In this document: positions 1 to 13,000 of the stretch, piece after piece
Layout: every line of letters starts with the position of its first letter
Position numbering within the stretch: the first letter of the stretch is position 1
Source: Macrobrachium rosenbergii
Lineage: Eukaryota; Arthropoda; Malacostraca; Decapoda; Palaemonidae
Assembly: GCF_040412425.1 (NCBI RefSeq)
Contig: NC_089788.1
Coordinates: forward strand, 70,921,720 to 70,985,719
DNA: 64,000 bases
Direction of reading: 5' to 3'
Made by a program: the position numbers and the translations under genes
The notes under the pieces: generated by a model
Seen by the model: only the letters and a program-made list of their open reading frames with translations
Told to the model about the DNA's origin: nothing
Databases searched by the model: none

Positions 1-3000
1 ACATTTGAAAACCATTTCAAATCAGTTTGGTGTTTTTCAAAAGAGAAAGGGAAAAATTGTTCACTTAAAGCGAACACTGCACAGTATTCCAAAGTATACT
101 TATAGCACAACATCTAAACGCTGCAGTTACTGTCACCATTGAAAGGAGCTAAAAGGTTATATTTCCGATTTACAATCATGTGGACGGAATTAAACGGCCG
201 GAATACGTTGCCCCTCCTAATTAATTTTCACTGAAAAAAAGACCGTGCTTTTTCTAGAAAATAGCTGAAACCCTTTTTAACCTAATCCAATATGGCAAAA
301 TCTTCATGTTGCCCTCAATTACCGACATCATTTGTTTTCTTTTCTTGTCTATCTCATCAAGTGCAACATATTTTCCTCCATAGGACTTCCTCAGGAAATG
401 TATGTTGTAGAGGTTACAACTTTTTGTGTACGTGGTGTATATTTGTAATGCGCAAAGTATTTCTTCAAGATCTATTTAGGTTAGTCATGTACCACTTTCC
501 ATCTTTTTCGAAATTGCATATGTTCAACCACAACCTTCTTCAGCACAAAATCAACATTTTTATGGGAATCGTGCAATTTTAATAACTCGTGCAGAAATGC
601 AATAGGCAATTCAGCAGTAAGAACCTCCTCCTACCCACCTACCAATAATGCAAAGCAAAAACGGTTGAGGTGTGAACTGGAGCCAATTGAAATTTAATGA
701 GGCCATGAACTGTACCTCGTAATTACTAGGATACATGCTAACCTTGGGCGTTGGTCTTACTTGGCTAGGGAATGTGATCTCTTCCCCAGGAACCCTCCCA
801 TGTCTTGGCCAAAAAGTTAAAAATGCCCTTTGAAAAGGATAGATATAGGGAAGCATGTTACAACTAAAATTACTATATATCTACCAAAAAATGTTATGAT
901 TTCTGGCATTACACCAGTATGTCAAAAATCACATAATTGAAATAGAAATCATACTGCAAAAGTTGCTGTTAACACCATAGAATAAAGAAAACTAAAAATT
1001 ATCGGTAATTTGTAAAACAACATAAAAGTACTGGCTGTCTGAGGCCACTAGTGAGCAAGTATTTAATAGCCTACTTGAATACCACACAAGTAATGCCATG
1101 GATTAAAAAGTCTTGAGATTTTACTCAGTTGGATGATTGGTCTTGATATAAAAAATAATGAAGCATACTTTCAGCTAGAAAATTATTAATACAAAATAAG
1201 GTTACTTAAGTGAGGAAATGACACCATTCTCATGACACGCAAAGGGATGACTCTTTAAGTTGTTTAGCCTAGGCCTGTATAATAGATGGTCTGTATTGAT
1301 CGTCTCACAATGGTATTAATGTATTATATTACGTAGCTATGGTAAACATAAGAACATCAGTTTAAGGCACACACTGGGGACCATGCAGTCTCTACTTCCT
1401 CATCCCAAAATCCCTCTCCAAAACAACTGAATTACAACATATGCAGTAAACATACCACAAAATCATACAGCAGCACAATATTATATATGGTACTCACTGT
1501 GATGTCCTATGAATACAGTGTAAGTAGCGGGATAAATAGGCTAACCACACACAAAGAACTCAGCTTCCATGAGCGCTTTCTAAGGTGAGATGGTTTGCAC
1601 AAATTGATGGTGGCCATTTTAGTATGAAGTAGGTGGAGACAAGCCAGTTGAGATGACTAGGCCATAACTTTAAGGTTACTTACCCCTGAGTCATAGCCAG
1701 CCAATACCATGTAGCTTGACAGTAGTATACAGTACTGATAAGAACTGAATGACTTCATAATCACCCTAAGAACTGTCTCAGTGTTTATGAATATAATCTG
1801 CATCAAAACAGCTGCAACAGAGTTGAATGAGCTGCCAGAAATTTCCCTTATGGTTGAGTACAATTTCTTTGGTCTTGGTGGAAGCCTACTGGGTAATATT
1901 GGCAGTGTCTTTGGATACTGTCCTGAAGATGTCTCCCAGTCCTCTGCCAGACATATATGTAATGAAAGAAAGTGTTCAGATATTGCAGGATAGCAACCAG
2001 GACTTTGTTATTGGTGCTGCTTCCTTCCTGTAGGGGGTAGCGCCATAAGTGCATCTCATGAGGTGCACTGTTGGCAATGCTCAAGGTTCTTTGCAGTGTT
2101 CCTTTGGCCCTAGCTGCAACCCCTTTTGTTCCATTTGCTGTACCTCCATTCATAGTTTTCAGTCTTACTTTTCACCCTCTCCAAACAATTGATTCATAGT
2201 GCAACTGCGAGGTTTTCCTCCTGTTACACCTTGCAAACCTGTCAATTTCCATTTCAGGGCTGAATAACCTCATGGTTCTCATGCTTGGCCCAAGATCTGT
2301 ATTCTGTTCTCGATGCTGCCTCCTCTGCCCATATTCTTCTTTCTTTAAATCTTTATCACAAAGTAGCTCTTCTACAAGACCATGCCCATGACATCCCACT
2401 GCATTGGACCTAAGGGACACATGCTAGTGCAGCCATCACTTAGCTTTTGGTGAAATCTCTCCCTTCCCATTGCCTTGTTACTAACAAGGGCCATTAAGTG
2501 ATGGTTCAGGTTCCACAGAGAATGTCTGCAGACTGTGGTACAAGGCTTTCTGGCTATGCAGGTTTGTTCTGTCCCCCCAGCTCTTGTAGCTTCATTACTG
2601 GGTCTGTTATTTAAGAAGTACAGTATTATTCTTTTTCTTTTTTCCAGTCTTTCCTAGGGCAACCCTGACACTTTAACTACTCTGCAACTTATAAATTGCA
2701 GTTTTACCAAATGTGACCATTGATGAACAGAACTGGGATTTATCCAGACTTCTTAGCAGAAGAGTGCTAATAATGTTTAGGTGTTTAGATGCTTATGGTG
2801 AGCTAGCATGTTACCATAATGTATCATAATACCACATATTTCTGATCCAACAGGTGTTGCATGCTGGATTTGCTTTTAACCAACATGAAAGTTGCAGAAA
2901 AATTGGACTGATAGTTGGGACAAGACCAACTGGAATGGATGAAAAGTAAATGGCAAAAAAATTGTAGCTTGGGTGCTGAAGAAATTTATTCCAATAACCC

Positions 3001-5918
3001 ATCAGCTCAAATGCTTTTGAGAATCCAGCCTTCTGATGACCATTATCCTACAGCCAACATTATTTCCATATAAATATGTAGCCTACCAAAAACTGATCAT
3101 AATGTAGCTAGTATATAAAATCTAAGTTGAGGGTCTACTGTACTGTGCTAGTCAACAAATCCCAATAATTTTCTCCAGTAATAAAACTGCCTCCTTGGCC
3201 TAAAGTTCTGCAATGACACTAAGTAGTGGTGGAAAGTGAAATATGAAATCCAAACTTCATTAAAACATTATCTTTTGAAAGAAGACATCACAAAAACAAA
3301 TTTGACACTAAGAGCTGACAGCAAACTGAGCTGTGAACAGTAACAGCCCAAATCACAACCAGTTCCAGCCATCCAAGGTGATAACAGTCAGCATTTGGCA
3401 TCTAGTATTCAAATAAAAATTTGGGTTAGTGAACCAGAATGTGCTCATCACAGAATTCTCAATGTGAACACATTCTTTAATTCTAAAATTGGTGAGCATA
3501 AAATTATACCCAATCACAGGCAAGGCTGGACTCCCTAATACTATACCTTCTATTACAGACAAAGGAAGACCATCTCTACCACTTTCTTAAAGGTATACCA
3601 TGCCAAGTCAATTTGTATTTCATTGAATGATTTACCACTTGATGATGCACTACTTTCCTGCCTCATTTCCAGGTAAACCAATGAAAAGCAAGAATCCAGC
3701 AGTAAAGGACAGCCTTATGGTACAGAAAATCATTACAGATTTCCATTTTTTACCAAAGCTGAAAGGAATTAATTACTTTAGTAATACTGAAGCACTTCTG
3801 GAGCCCTAAGTTGTTCGTAGCCGCGTCTATAGTCCATTAACATTCCTTACCTTAAGAGTTAAACTGCCAAGTATCTCAGTGGGATCCTTAATACCACTGG
3901 CTACCCCAGGAAAGCAAAGTAAAATTTGCAAATGCTACAGGTGGATAGGGATGACATAAGGAAGCTAACATAAAAACTCTTGATTGGGTTAATAAATTTT
4001 TATACCCATTAACCATTCTGTTAGTTATGGCTCCAAGCGCCATGTCTTCTTGACAGGACTGAACCATGGGTAATTCATCTAATATCCATGTAACATACTA
4101 GTATGTTTCCATGAGCTAGTTTTCTATCATGTAAAGTACCTTGTTTTTCCATTAAGCAATATCCTTGCCACAACTACAAATAAGTCAAGTGATTTAACAA
4201 ACACCCACCAAGTCTTAAAGGAATATTATTCAACTGGAAAAACAAGCACATTTGGTCAGCACTGTCCAAAATGCAAATTTAATCTGTACAGTCTGGTGAA
4301 CTTTCCGTATTATTATTCCATCTCGTACTTTTCTTGTCAGGGTTTTAAACTCCTAGCATTTATTCTTATGCCGTATAAAGAGAGAGACACGGCCAAGTCT
4401 CATAAAATCAGTACTGTAATTCATTCTTAAATGACAAACACCCTTCATTTCTAAGTTTCCACCCCACCAGCATTTGTATAAATTGAGCATCTGGTGCTCA
4501 AAGGAGGTCACCAACACTGGAAAAAAAGGCCTGACAAAGTAATCTTCCTCATTCAAAATCAGTATCATTAGTGAATTTTGAAAAGGACATCAGTCAAATA
4601 TCTGAGCAAGTATCTTGGAAAAAAATTCCAAAACAAAATGGTTACTTGGGGACCTAAACAAGAACTAAAGGAATTTCACCTTGCATTTTATTTATAAAAA
4701 CAGTGTCAGAATGTTCATACACCTAATTCACATTAAGCATATCCTGCCTGCAACAATAAATGACCCTTAAAAAATGGTGGGTGACCTACAGCATCTCTTC
4801 AGTCCAGTTTTGTGACAATACACTACTGCACTGTAGTAAAAAGTTGACTGACAGATAAAAACAAAATACAAATAACTACCATAAAGAAAACATGTCTAGC
4901 TATAAAATGAACACCTAAAGATGTGTCAATATGCTTATATTAAAAAATAACATGCCCACATCCCATTTGAGTTTTTATAGTATCACACTCAAAAATGCTG
5001 ACAATGAATTTATTATAAAAAAATAAAACACCAAATTAACACTATCTTTTAATGAACTTCAAATGTGTTTACACAATAAAATAACTCGCTGGGCAAGTAA
5101 AAAAATCTACGCTGCCCTTCTGTACAGTTAAGTCCCATAAAGACTTGAAGTTCACCTCACAGTAAGGTTTCCTGTGCTAGCAGCAGGCATCCCTTTTCTG
5201 TGAAGTTGGTTTTAATGCTTTGTTGAAATACTGCTAGAAATTAAGGCTATACAAGAATACAAGTTTAATTTGCAATCAAGACAGATTTTGGACTGAAAGG
5301 AAAAACAAAGCATGGAGAAATAAAAACAATCTAGAAAAATGATTTTTTATTCCATAAATTTGCATTTTCTTTGGAATGGCAAATATGTGTCAAAAAGGAC
5401 AGGGACCGAAGATGTTGTGATTTTTGGGAACAAGTCATTTTCCATTAAAATGTGATGGGACAGTATGTCCTACAAGTTCCTAAAGTAAATACAATATATA
5501 CAGACATGTCTTCCTTGGTACTGATATGTTTTTGGTAGTACTACGCTACCTAATGGAAAAATCTCATTCACTTTCATGACAGACTCCATTCATCATCATA
5601 TGAATATTAGGTAAAAATCTCCTGCAAAACAGGCCTGTGTGCTGGCAGGTACATTTTATTTCATTTAAAGGTAAAACTTGCCTCTAAAGTAAATGACTTA
5701 AAAAAAAATAAAATAAAAAGGGTCCTTAGAAAAGGCAATACTGAAACTTCCAAATACCAGCAAAACCTGCATACGAATGTCCTTCATTAGCCAGTTACTT
5801 TACATCAATCTACTTCTTGAACAAACCACACTCACACTGTAACCTCGCTTAAAACTGCAGTTCACTCGAAAGGACTCAATTTGACAGAAGAATTCACACA
5901 TCTCACAGCACAAGGTTT
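1..5918. other. 3' flank of cyclin A; no other gene seen
   Basis: AT-rich sequence with no ORF that resembles a protein family and no exon-like pattern on either strand. The part next to 5918 should be the 3' UTR of cyclin A, which is transcribed on the minus strand; several TTTATT strings (AATAAA on the minus strand), for example near 4689, are candidate polyadenylation signals. I cannot decide which is used. The only clear insertion is the interspersed repeat at 2027-2375. Confidence 0.5.
2027..2375 (-). repeat. Interspersed repeat, fullest copy (decapod-type)
   Basis: Read on the minus strand this block runs from a GGCCAAGCA start, through a GAGGTTATTCAG segment, to the end pattern AAGAACCTT, CAGTGCACC, GGTGCACT-like and CTACCCCC. 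A second copy with an internal deletion lies at 35845-36000 on the plus strand, and a weaker tail-like piece at 28300-28430. Three copies in 64 kb indicate a mobile or formerly mobile family. I recognise the consensus from decapod sequence by memory only. No coding capacity is seen. Confidence 0.7.
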
Positions 5919-5967
5919 TCACCAAGGGAAGTTGAGGCGCGGACTCAGCTGTGATACTGAATGCCAC
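5919..5967 (-). CDS. CycA: Cyclin A coding exon 8 (terminal)
   Basis: 49 bp from CTGCAG|GTGGCA to TGA at 5921-5919. It completes Lys and encodes [19 protein letters not shown]. It aligns with the YHGVSLLNPP tail of vertebrate cyclin A, which fixes the reading frame in this very short exon. Confidence 0.9.
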
Positions 5968-8900
5968 CTGCAGAAAGAAAAATAAATAGAAAAAAATCAA
6001 TTAAACAATTTTATATTGTAGATACTATTTTAATCCCTTATGCTTGGTAACAGAAGAGGAAATTAAGTTTAGTACTAGAACTGACATATCATTGAAAGCA
6101 AGCAATTTATAACCAAACCACAAACTTTACTAAGTTACAACTTTGAAAACTAATATATCAACAATGGTTTGAGTTTCATCAGATTAATAAGAAGCTATAA
6201 TTGTTCTTAATCACTCTTAGTATCCAAAGAGCCACTCAAAATACACATCCAATATTAGATATATAATAACAAGGTCAGTGAAGTCTTTGAGCACTGTCTA
6301 AAAAGATTTATTGCCATGAATGCAGATAACAAACTATCCACAACAGTTTTTGATTGACTAATATAAAGAATATCATTTATAGGAGAGAGAGAGAGAGAGA
6401 GAGAGAAAAAAATAGAGAATACTGAATCTACATCTTTCTTTTATAGTTAAAAGATGTAAATAACCAAATCACAGCCAACCCAATTGGAAAAGCAGAAGTC
6501 TAGTATAAATGATATTTACTACATACCTGGCAGAAACACTTTAATCCACCATCATGTAAGGAGTATAACTTACATTGTGCCTTCTGACACCCTCTAGAAG
6601 GAACCATGTGGCCTTTGGCAGCATCTCTTAAGCCACAACTGCACTGCTTTCTACCTCTAAATTTTAATCGGTGCCTTTCAGTTTCTTTCCACATACCTGT
6701 CCAACTGCTGTAACTTTCCTCTCTCATTCAAGAAACCTTTCAGACAACCCCTACACATTCTACAAATGCAAATCAGTACAGTACTTAACTAATTTACAAT
6801 AAATATTCTGCAATTCTCAGGCTTTGGGATAAGAAGCCTGTATATACTGAAGGAACCTTTCCCAAATTTATTTTTAAAGTGTACTAGGAGCTAAGTAAGA
6901 TATATATAAGCCAAAAATATTTCCCCAAGTGCATCCAACAAAAAACCAACAGGAGCATAGTTTCAATCTGCAGTAAACTGGCTGACAGAATCAAATACTT
7001 ACTTTGAACTTTTGTACTTGTCTCTGATAGCATGCTGTTGACTTTCATGGACACGTGAAAAAGTACGATGAATATTCACATAACATTCTTTCAAATCTTG
7101 TAAACTATACCCAGAAGATTCTTCAACATGTGGTGGCCATGCTAACCGACCCTGAAATTATTATAAGTTGCAGTAACTGACATGTGTGCAAAGTGAATGA
7201 GATTGATTATTTAAAGTTTTCTTCAATTTCCACTCTTGAAAAATGAGTCAGCTGGGACACAGTAAAAACATGGGAATCGTAAATGTGGTAAAGTGATACA
7301 TAAAGTTAAATATAGGGAGCAGCTTGGCAAAAACTTGGAAAAATCTAAAAAGGCAGCTACAGCAGTTTATTAGAATCAATAATCAAAATCAGGAAAGGTA
7401 CAGAAGCCTACTAGGACAAGAGGAAGCAAGCCAAAGGAAAATATTTAGGAGGAAAGGAATTACCTCCAATCAGCAGAAAAAAAGTTTAGAATACCTGTAG
7501 TTGGATGTGAAAGATTTTAATAGATGAGAAAATGGAGAAATTGAAGTTGACAAGAATGGAATGACAAAAGAGACTGAAAATTAATGATTGAAGAAAAATT
7601 GATGTAGACTGGTTAGCAAGAGAATCAGTACCATATGCCTTTAAGAGCTGTCAAGTTGTGAACAAGGCTTATTAATAACACTAGGAAACCACAAATATAC
7701 AATAATACCACAGACTTATGTAGTGAGAACACTATAAGAAACAAAGGAGAGGGGTAAGTATAAAATATTAAATTTATCAACAAAATTAAACATTACTACA
7801 TAATAAACCCAAAACAGTAAAACTATAGAAATTACTATGTGGTCAAGTACACAAATAGCCTTAACATATAAGAAAGGTAGGAAGACAGACCACAATGCAC
7901 TATGACCCACCTAAGTACTAGATCACAAGGTGGCTCATTTTTGTTGTGCTATGTTCAATCTAATGAAAGGGAAAGAAATTTTAATCAAATCCCATGTTTT
8001 ATCATAAAAATAATGTATCCATTCATTAGACAATCATAATTTAGGAGAGAAAACAGTGCATGAGCCCTTTAAAAGAAAGGAAGATGCACCTGCAAACTTC
8101 AGTCCTTGAACAAAAGCTGGTACACCAGGATGCTCCCACCTCTACATGCACCAGAAAATATTCATGAAAAGCATGAAGGGGAATCTGGATCACTTGACAA
8201 AGTACATGCCCCACCACAACATCCAAACTAATGCACATCAGGGATTTGTGAGTAACCTCATATATACTGTAAAATCTTTAAAGTACTTTAATATCACTGT
8301 GTCAAAAAATCTCAGTATGGCCAAGAGTTCCATTTCATACTTCAAAGGCCAGGGAGGTCCGAGGAGAGGGCTTGAACCCCATGAACATTAATCTTGTGCA
8401 AAGTTAGTCAAATTCAAGGACCAAGTCTTCTAACAAGAAATGGAAGTCAAGGAATCACACACACTCATACTCAAGACAATAAAACCCTACTACAGGCATC
8501 AACCTGTAAAGTTCCTGCTCAACAATCGAGCTCTGGTTATACCCCAAGCAAATGGAAACTAACAGCCAACATTACTAGTAGCACCGAGTACACTCTCCTG
8601 CCAATTAACTGCCAGACTGCAAAAACACACAGGTGTCCATCTCTACAAAGGTCCTAACAAAGCAAAGTCTAAAGGAGGCAAGGGCGTCCTCTACAATGGC
8701 TTTCCTCACTGACGATGGAAGCCAAGCCAGCGAAGAGCAGTTACGAATAAAAATCTCCCAAGATGCTGGGTGGAAAAAACTAACTACATCATAGACATCT
8801 TCATGGAGTTGAGGAACTTAACCAATTGGAGCTCAAAGGTTTTTATTGAGAGCAATAACAAAAACCTCATGCAAATGCTTAGCAGGGCAGTTAATGTTGT

Positions 8901-9970
8901 TGATCCAGCTGAAGATGTCATCCTGAAGAGTAAGCAAGTCACCCTCATACAAACTGCAAGACTAGGTCCTGGCATAGGAATTTCTTGCAGGTTAAGAATA
9001 ACCTATGAAGACAGTGACAAAGCTTTAGGCCATGATGGTATGAGGGTCACTAACAATGAAATACTTCAGAACTTATTAGCCTAACCCAAACAAGTACGCT
9101 GATACATATTCGATGTTATCCTGTAAAAATGAATTCCCTAAACACTTTCAGTATAAATGAATTGTGTACTACACTGGCAGTGGAATACCTACAGCAACCT
9201 TTACCATGTCTCACTGAACCCACAAAAACACTAACAAGAAAATTTAAATATGAAAATACACATACTACTAGACTGAAAAATAACTGCAAAGGCAATGAAA
9301 ATGGAAGTCTGTTGTAAGCTGAAAAGTGAAAAATTAAACTACTGTATCTGTACTCAATAAGCAGAAAGCCAGACAGCAAAGCACAAAAGCAGGTAAAATA
9401 AGTTAATGGTCCTGGGAAGAACAGCAGCATGGTAGTTACGAGACAGATCTGCCTCACCGCCCATGAATTTGGCTGGTACATACACAATGGATCTTTCATT
9501 CTACCTTTAAAACAGGAGTGTTTGGGTGAGTTTTGCATAAATTTAGGCTATTCAAAATTAATGGGTTCGTAATAAAGTATATCTTATCTCTTCAGCACCC
9601 ACAAAACATACCTGTGTATGATTTGCCAACGCAACTGATGAGGCAGCAATCATTGAAGGCAGATATCGCAGGAATGGATCACAGTCAAGCATAGTTATCT
9701 CTGCAAGAAACTACAGAAAAATTATATCAGTAAAGAACACTGCAAGCACTGACCACTTAAAATCCTTTTGTGACATTGTTCATGACAAGAACTTTTAATC
9801 ACTGCCTCTGGAGAAACTCCTTCCTTGAAATACTAACTTATTATTCCTAATATTTGTTTATCTCAGACCTTATGAATCCATAAGAGAATAAGTGGTGTTG
9901 AAGTGAGAGACTGACCAAATTTACATGTTATCTACATGTACACAAAAAAGTGCTTAAAATTCTGTATGAT

Positions 9971-10030
<60 letters not shown>

Positions 10031-13000
10031 AGCTGTCCGTTAATTCTCCTGAGGTTGACACGAAAGACAGCATTTAAGATTAGGTATTGTACATTTTATG
10101 GGTATGTAATCCAAATAATGCAACAAAGTGGAAGAATATGTTGGGAAAACTTTATTTTATATTGTTTACTTCAAAATGTGGGACATAGGTCAAGATATCA
10201 AGTAGTACATCATACAAAAATTCATATAATTCCAAAACTTAATATAATTTTTTTTCTCACAAAATACTTTTACATTAGCCTGAATTCTGCTAAGCGAAAA
10301 TCAGTGATAACAGCACTCATGACCCACTTCATGGCACATAATAGCACTAATGACTGGCTTAACGGTGCATAATAGCACTAATGACCCGCTTAACAGCACA
10401 TAATAGTGCTAATGATCCACTTAACAGCACATAATAGTGCTAATGACCCGCTTAACAGTGCATAATAGCACTAATGATCTGCATCACGATGCCATTAACT
10501 GAGATCGACGCAGCTAACCAGAGATCAGCCCCAAAAATCCAGTTAATGGTGTCGCTAGACATGCGCCGTAAAACCGATACCGTGAGTAAGCTGGGACTGC
10601 TTGGTACAAAATGTGTTTTTCTAGCAGAGACCAGTTTTGAGTTAACCCACTCTCATGTGCAAACACAGACTTTTTGCTTATCAACAATTCCCCTGTAGTT
10701 CTGCCTTTGAAAAATTACAATATGGAGTTTAGGATTGGGCAAATGCAAGGCCTTTACTTTATTATACACTTGAGAGCTTTCTGTAAAAAAAATTAAGAAA
10801 TACTAAGTTAAATGTAGACTTGCATAATTTCCTTATCAGTAAAGTTGCACCTTAATTGCTTTCTGCACTGGGTAAAGTGATAAAAGATTTAATTCTCTTA
10901 ACTCAGACTATGAATGTATGTGCCTGTGTATTTAGCCTGGCACAGTAGGTCTGAAGTTAAAGAAACTGTGATAATTACTTTTTCATTAATTTATAGGTTT
11001 CCATAAAAGTCTGTATTTGTTTCTTCGGTTTATACATGTAAATTTTTTAACAATCCCTTGGAGAACAGTATGTGAAGGTGTCTATCCACTGGAGCCCTGG
11101 GGCATCAGAACACTAGGAAGTCCCAAACCTACCTGGAAAAGGTGTGAGAATGGAAGCTGGAAATAAGTGGAGCTTCACAGAAGAAATAGAAAAGCCATGA
11201 GTGGCATAATTTCACAGGGGCCCTTTGCATTACGTGGCACAGGAGGCAATATTTCCAATAAAATCAGAGAAAAACACTTTCTTTGATCATTAATTATGAG
11301 TCGCAGTAGTGTGTTTACTCAAAAGCCAGCCGATTAGAAATCTTCCTTATGTACACAGAATATGAATACCCTAAATCTAAATAACAGGGTACAATCTAGT
11401 GTTTGGTGTAGCAGTGCTTACATTTTTTTTTTATTTACTTTTACACAGTACTAAGTTTTATACACAAATAGCATACACCACCTATGGATTGCTTAAAACA
11501 TTTACTTGATCCTGAATACAGTACTAATTTGGTAGATCAGTGTGCCGTAAGGAAAGTCCTCTGATAAAGTTTGCTAGCTAGTGCCAATCTCTGGAGCTTG
11601 AAGTTTAATACACACTTTTTAAACACTTAAGTATACTAATGTATTTGGATTTGATAAGTTTTTATTATATTTTCACAGGCTATTCTAAGTTAAGCTTGGA
11701 TTTTGGGGCAACCTCTAATTGAATTCTGGATGTACCAGCAACCCCATGGATGAATTAGTGAGGTTAAACAAGGGATTACTGTCTTTCAAAACTACTAACT
11801 ACCCTATTACTGTCCCAAGTTTCCTCAAAGGGCAAACGCTGTCCTGCAATCAACCAACACCACTGGAACAGTAATATAGGTTCATACATCTTTTGATACT
11901 TCAAGCTTAATTCAATATGACTAAGTAACCTAATGTGTCCATTCAATTTAGCTTTACTTGTGCTTAATTACTTAGACTGGAGCTCCATGCTGGTTGGTAA
12001 TGTGTAATTTTAGATTTGTAGTAATCTGACCTCTTGAATGACAGGACTAAATTTCTGGTGATTATGAGTAATGCTTGTTCAGATTAATGTGCCGAAATCC
12101 CCACAAAAAATATATTTTTTTTGGTCTGAGCTTTGAATTTCTATGTACTTTTGTCCATTATATTATTACATTCAATATTCAAGCTTAAATTTTTCTTTTT
12201 TCTCAAGACTTCACATTTTGCTTTTGGTATATTGCACAAGTGATCTGATTTGACAAATTCTGGGTTATCTGGTGAAGTTTTGATTGATGCACCAGGTAAT
12301 TAATATAGGTAGGCTCAGCCTTCAGTGCCAAGGCAAATTCCTCAAACTATCTCTCAGATAACCAGTAATTTTTTTTAACATTTACTTCACAGTTCATGGC
12401 CAAAATGGGGAGTGTTTAAGTTATGTGCACAATCTTTTAAGGTAGATTCTAGTTTCTTTACTTGAACTTCTTTTTTTTTATTGTTTTCTTCCTTTGTGTA
12501 CAAATCTTGTAATTTGGTGAATACAGAGTAATGGGCATATTTACTAACATTTAAAACTCACAATGCATGCAACCCAACTCACCAGAGCTAAATGTAAAGT
12601 TTCTTCAGGGGCCTTGCACATTCTTGCAAACTTGTTGACAAAAACATTTGCTGTTGGAACTGCCATATCAAAACTCAAAACTTTCAAAATAAGATGTTCC
12701 ATCCGTAATATTTGCCCAACTTTGTACGTATTATCCGTGATATAAGCAAATTGGCTGACATCTGGTGGATATATTTCCTCATATTTCCTGTAAAAGTCAA
12801 ATTTACTCATTAAAAATTCTAATTAGATATCACATAGTAGCACATCAAATCAGTCTTTCTCATCAAGTTGTTCACTCATGAAATGGGCATACCAGAATCT
12901 GTATATTGAACATTTTGAAGGCTGAAAAATTTTAAGGGATATGCTACAGGTTTGCAATCAGGACATCATAAAAATTACTCGAAAAGGTACTGTTACTGAA

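Noticed and set aside
9950..10372. A 140-codon open frame starting in the GA repeat
   Set aside because: It consists of translated microsatellite and minisatellite inside a cyclin A intron.
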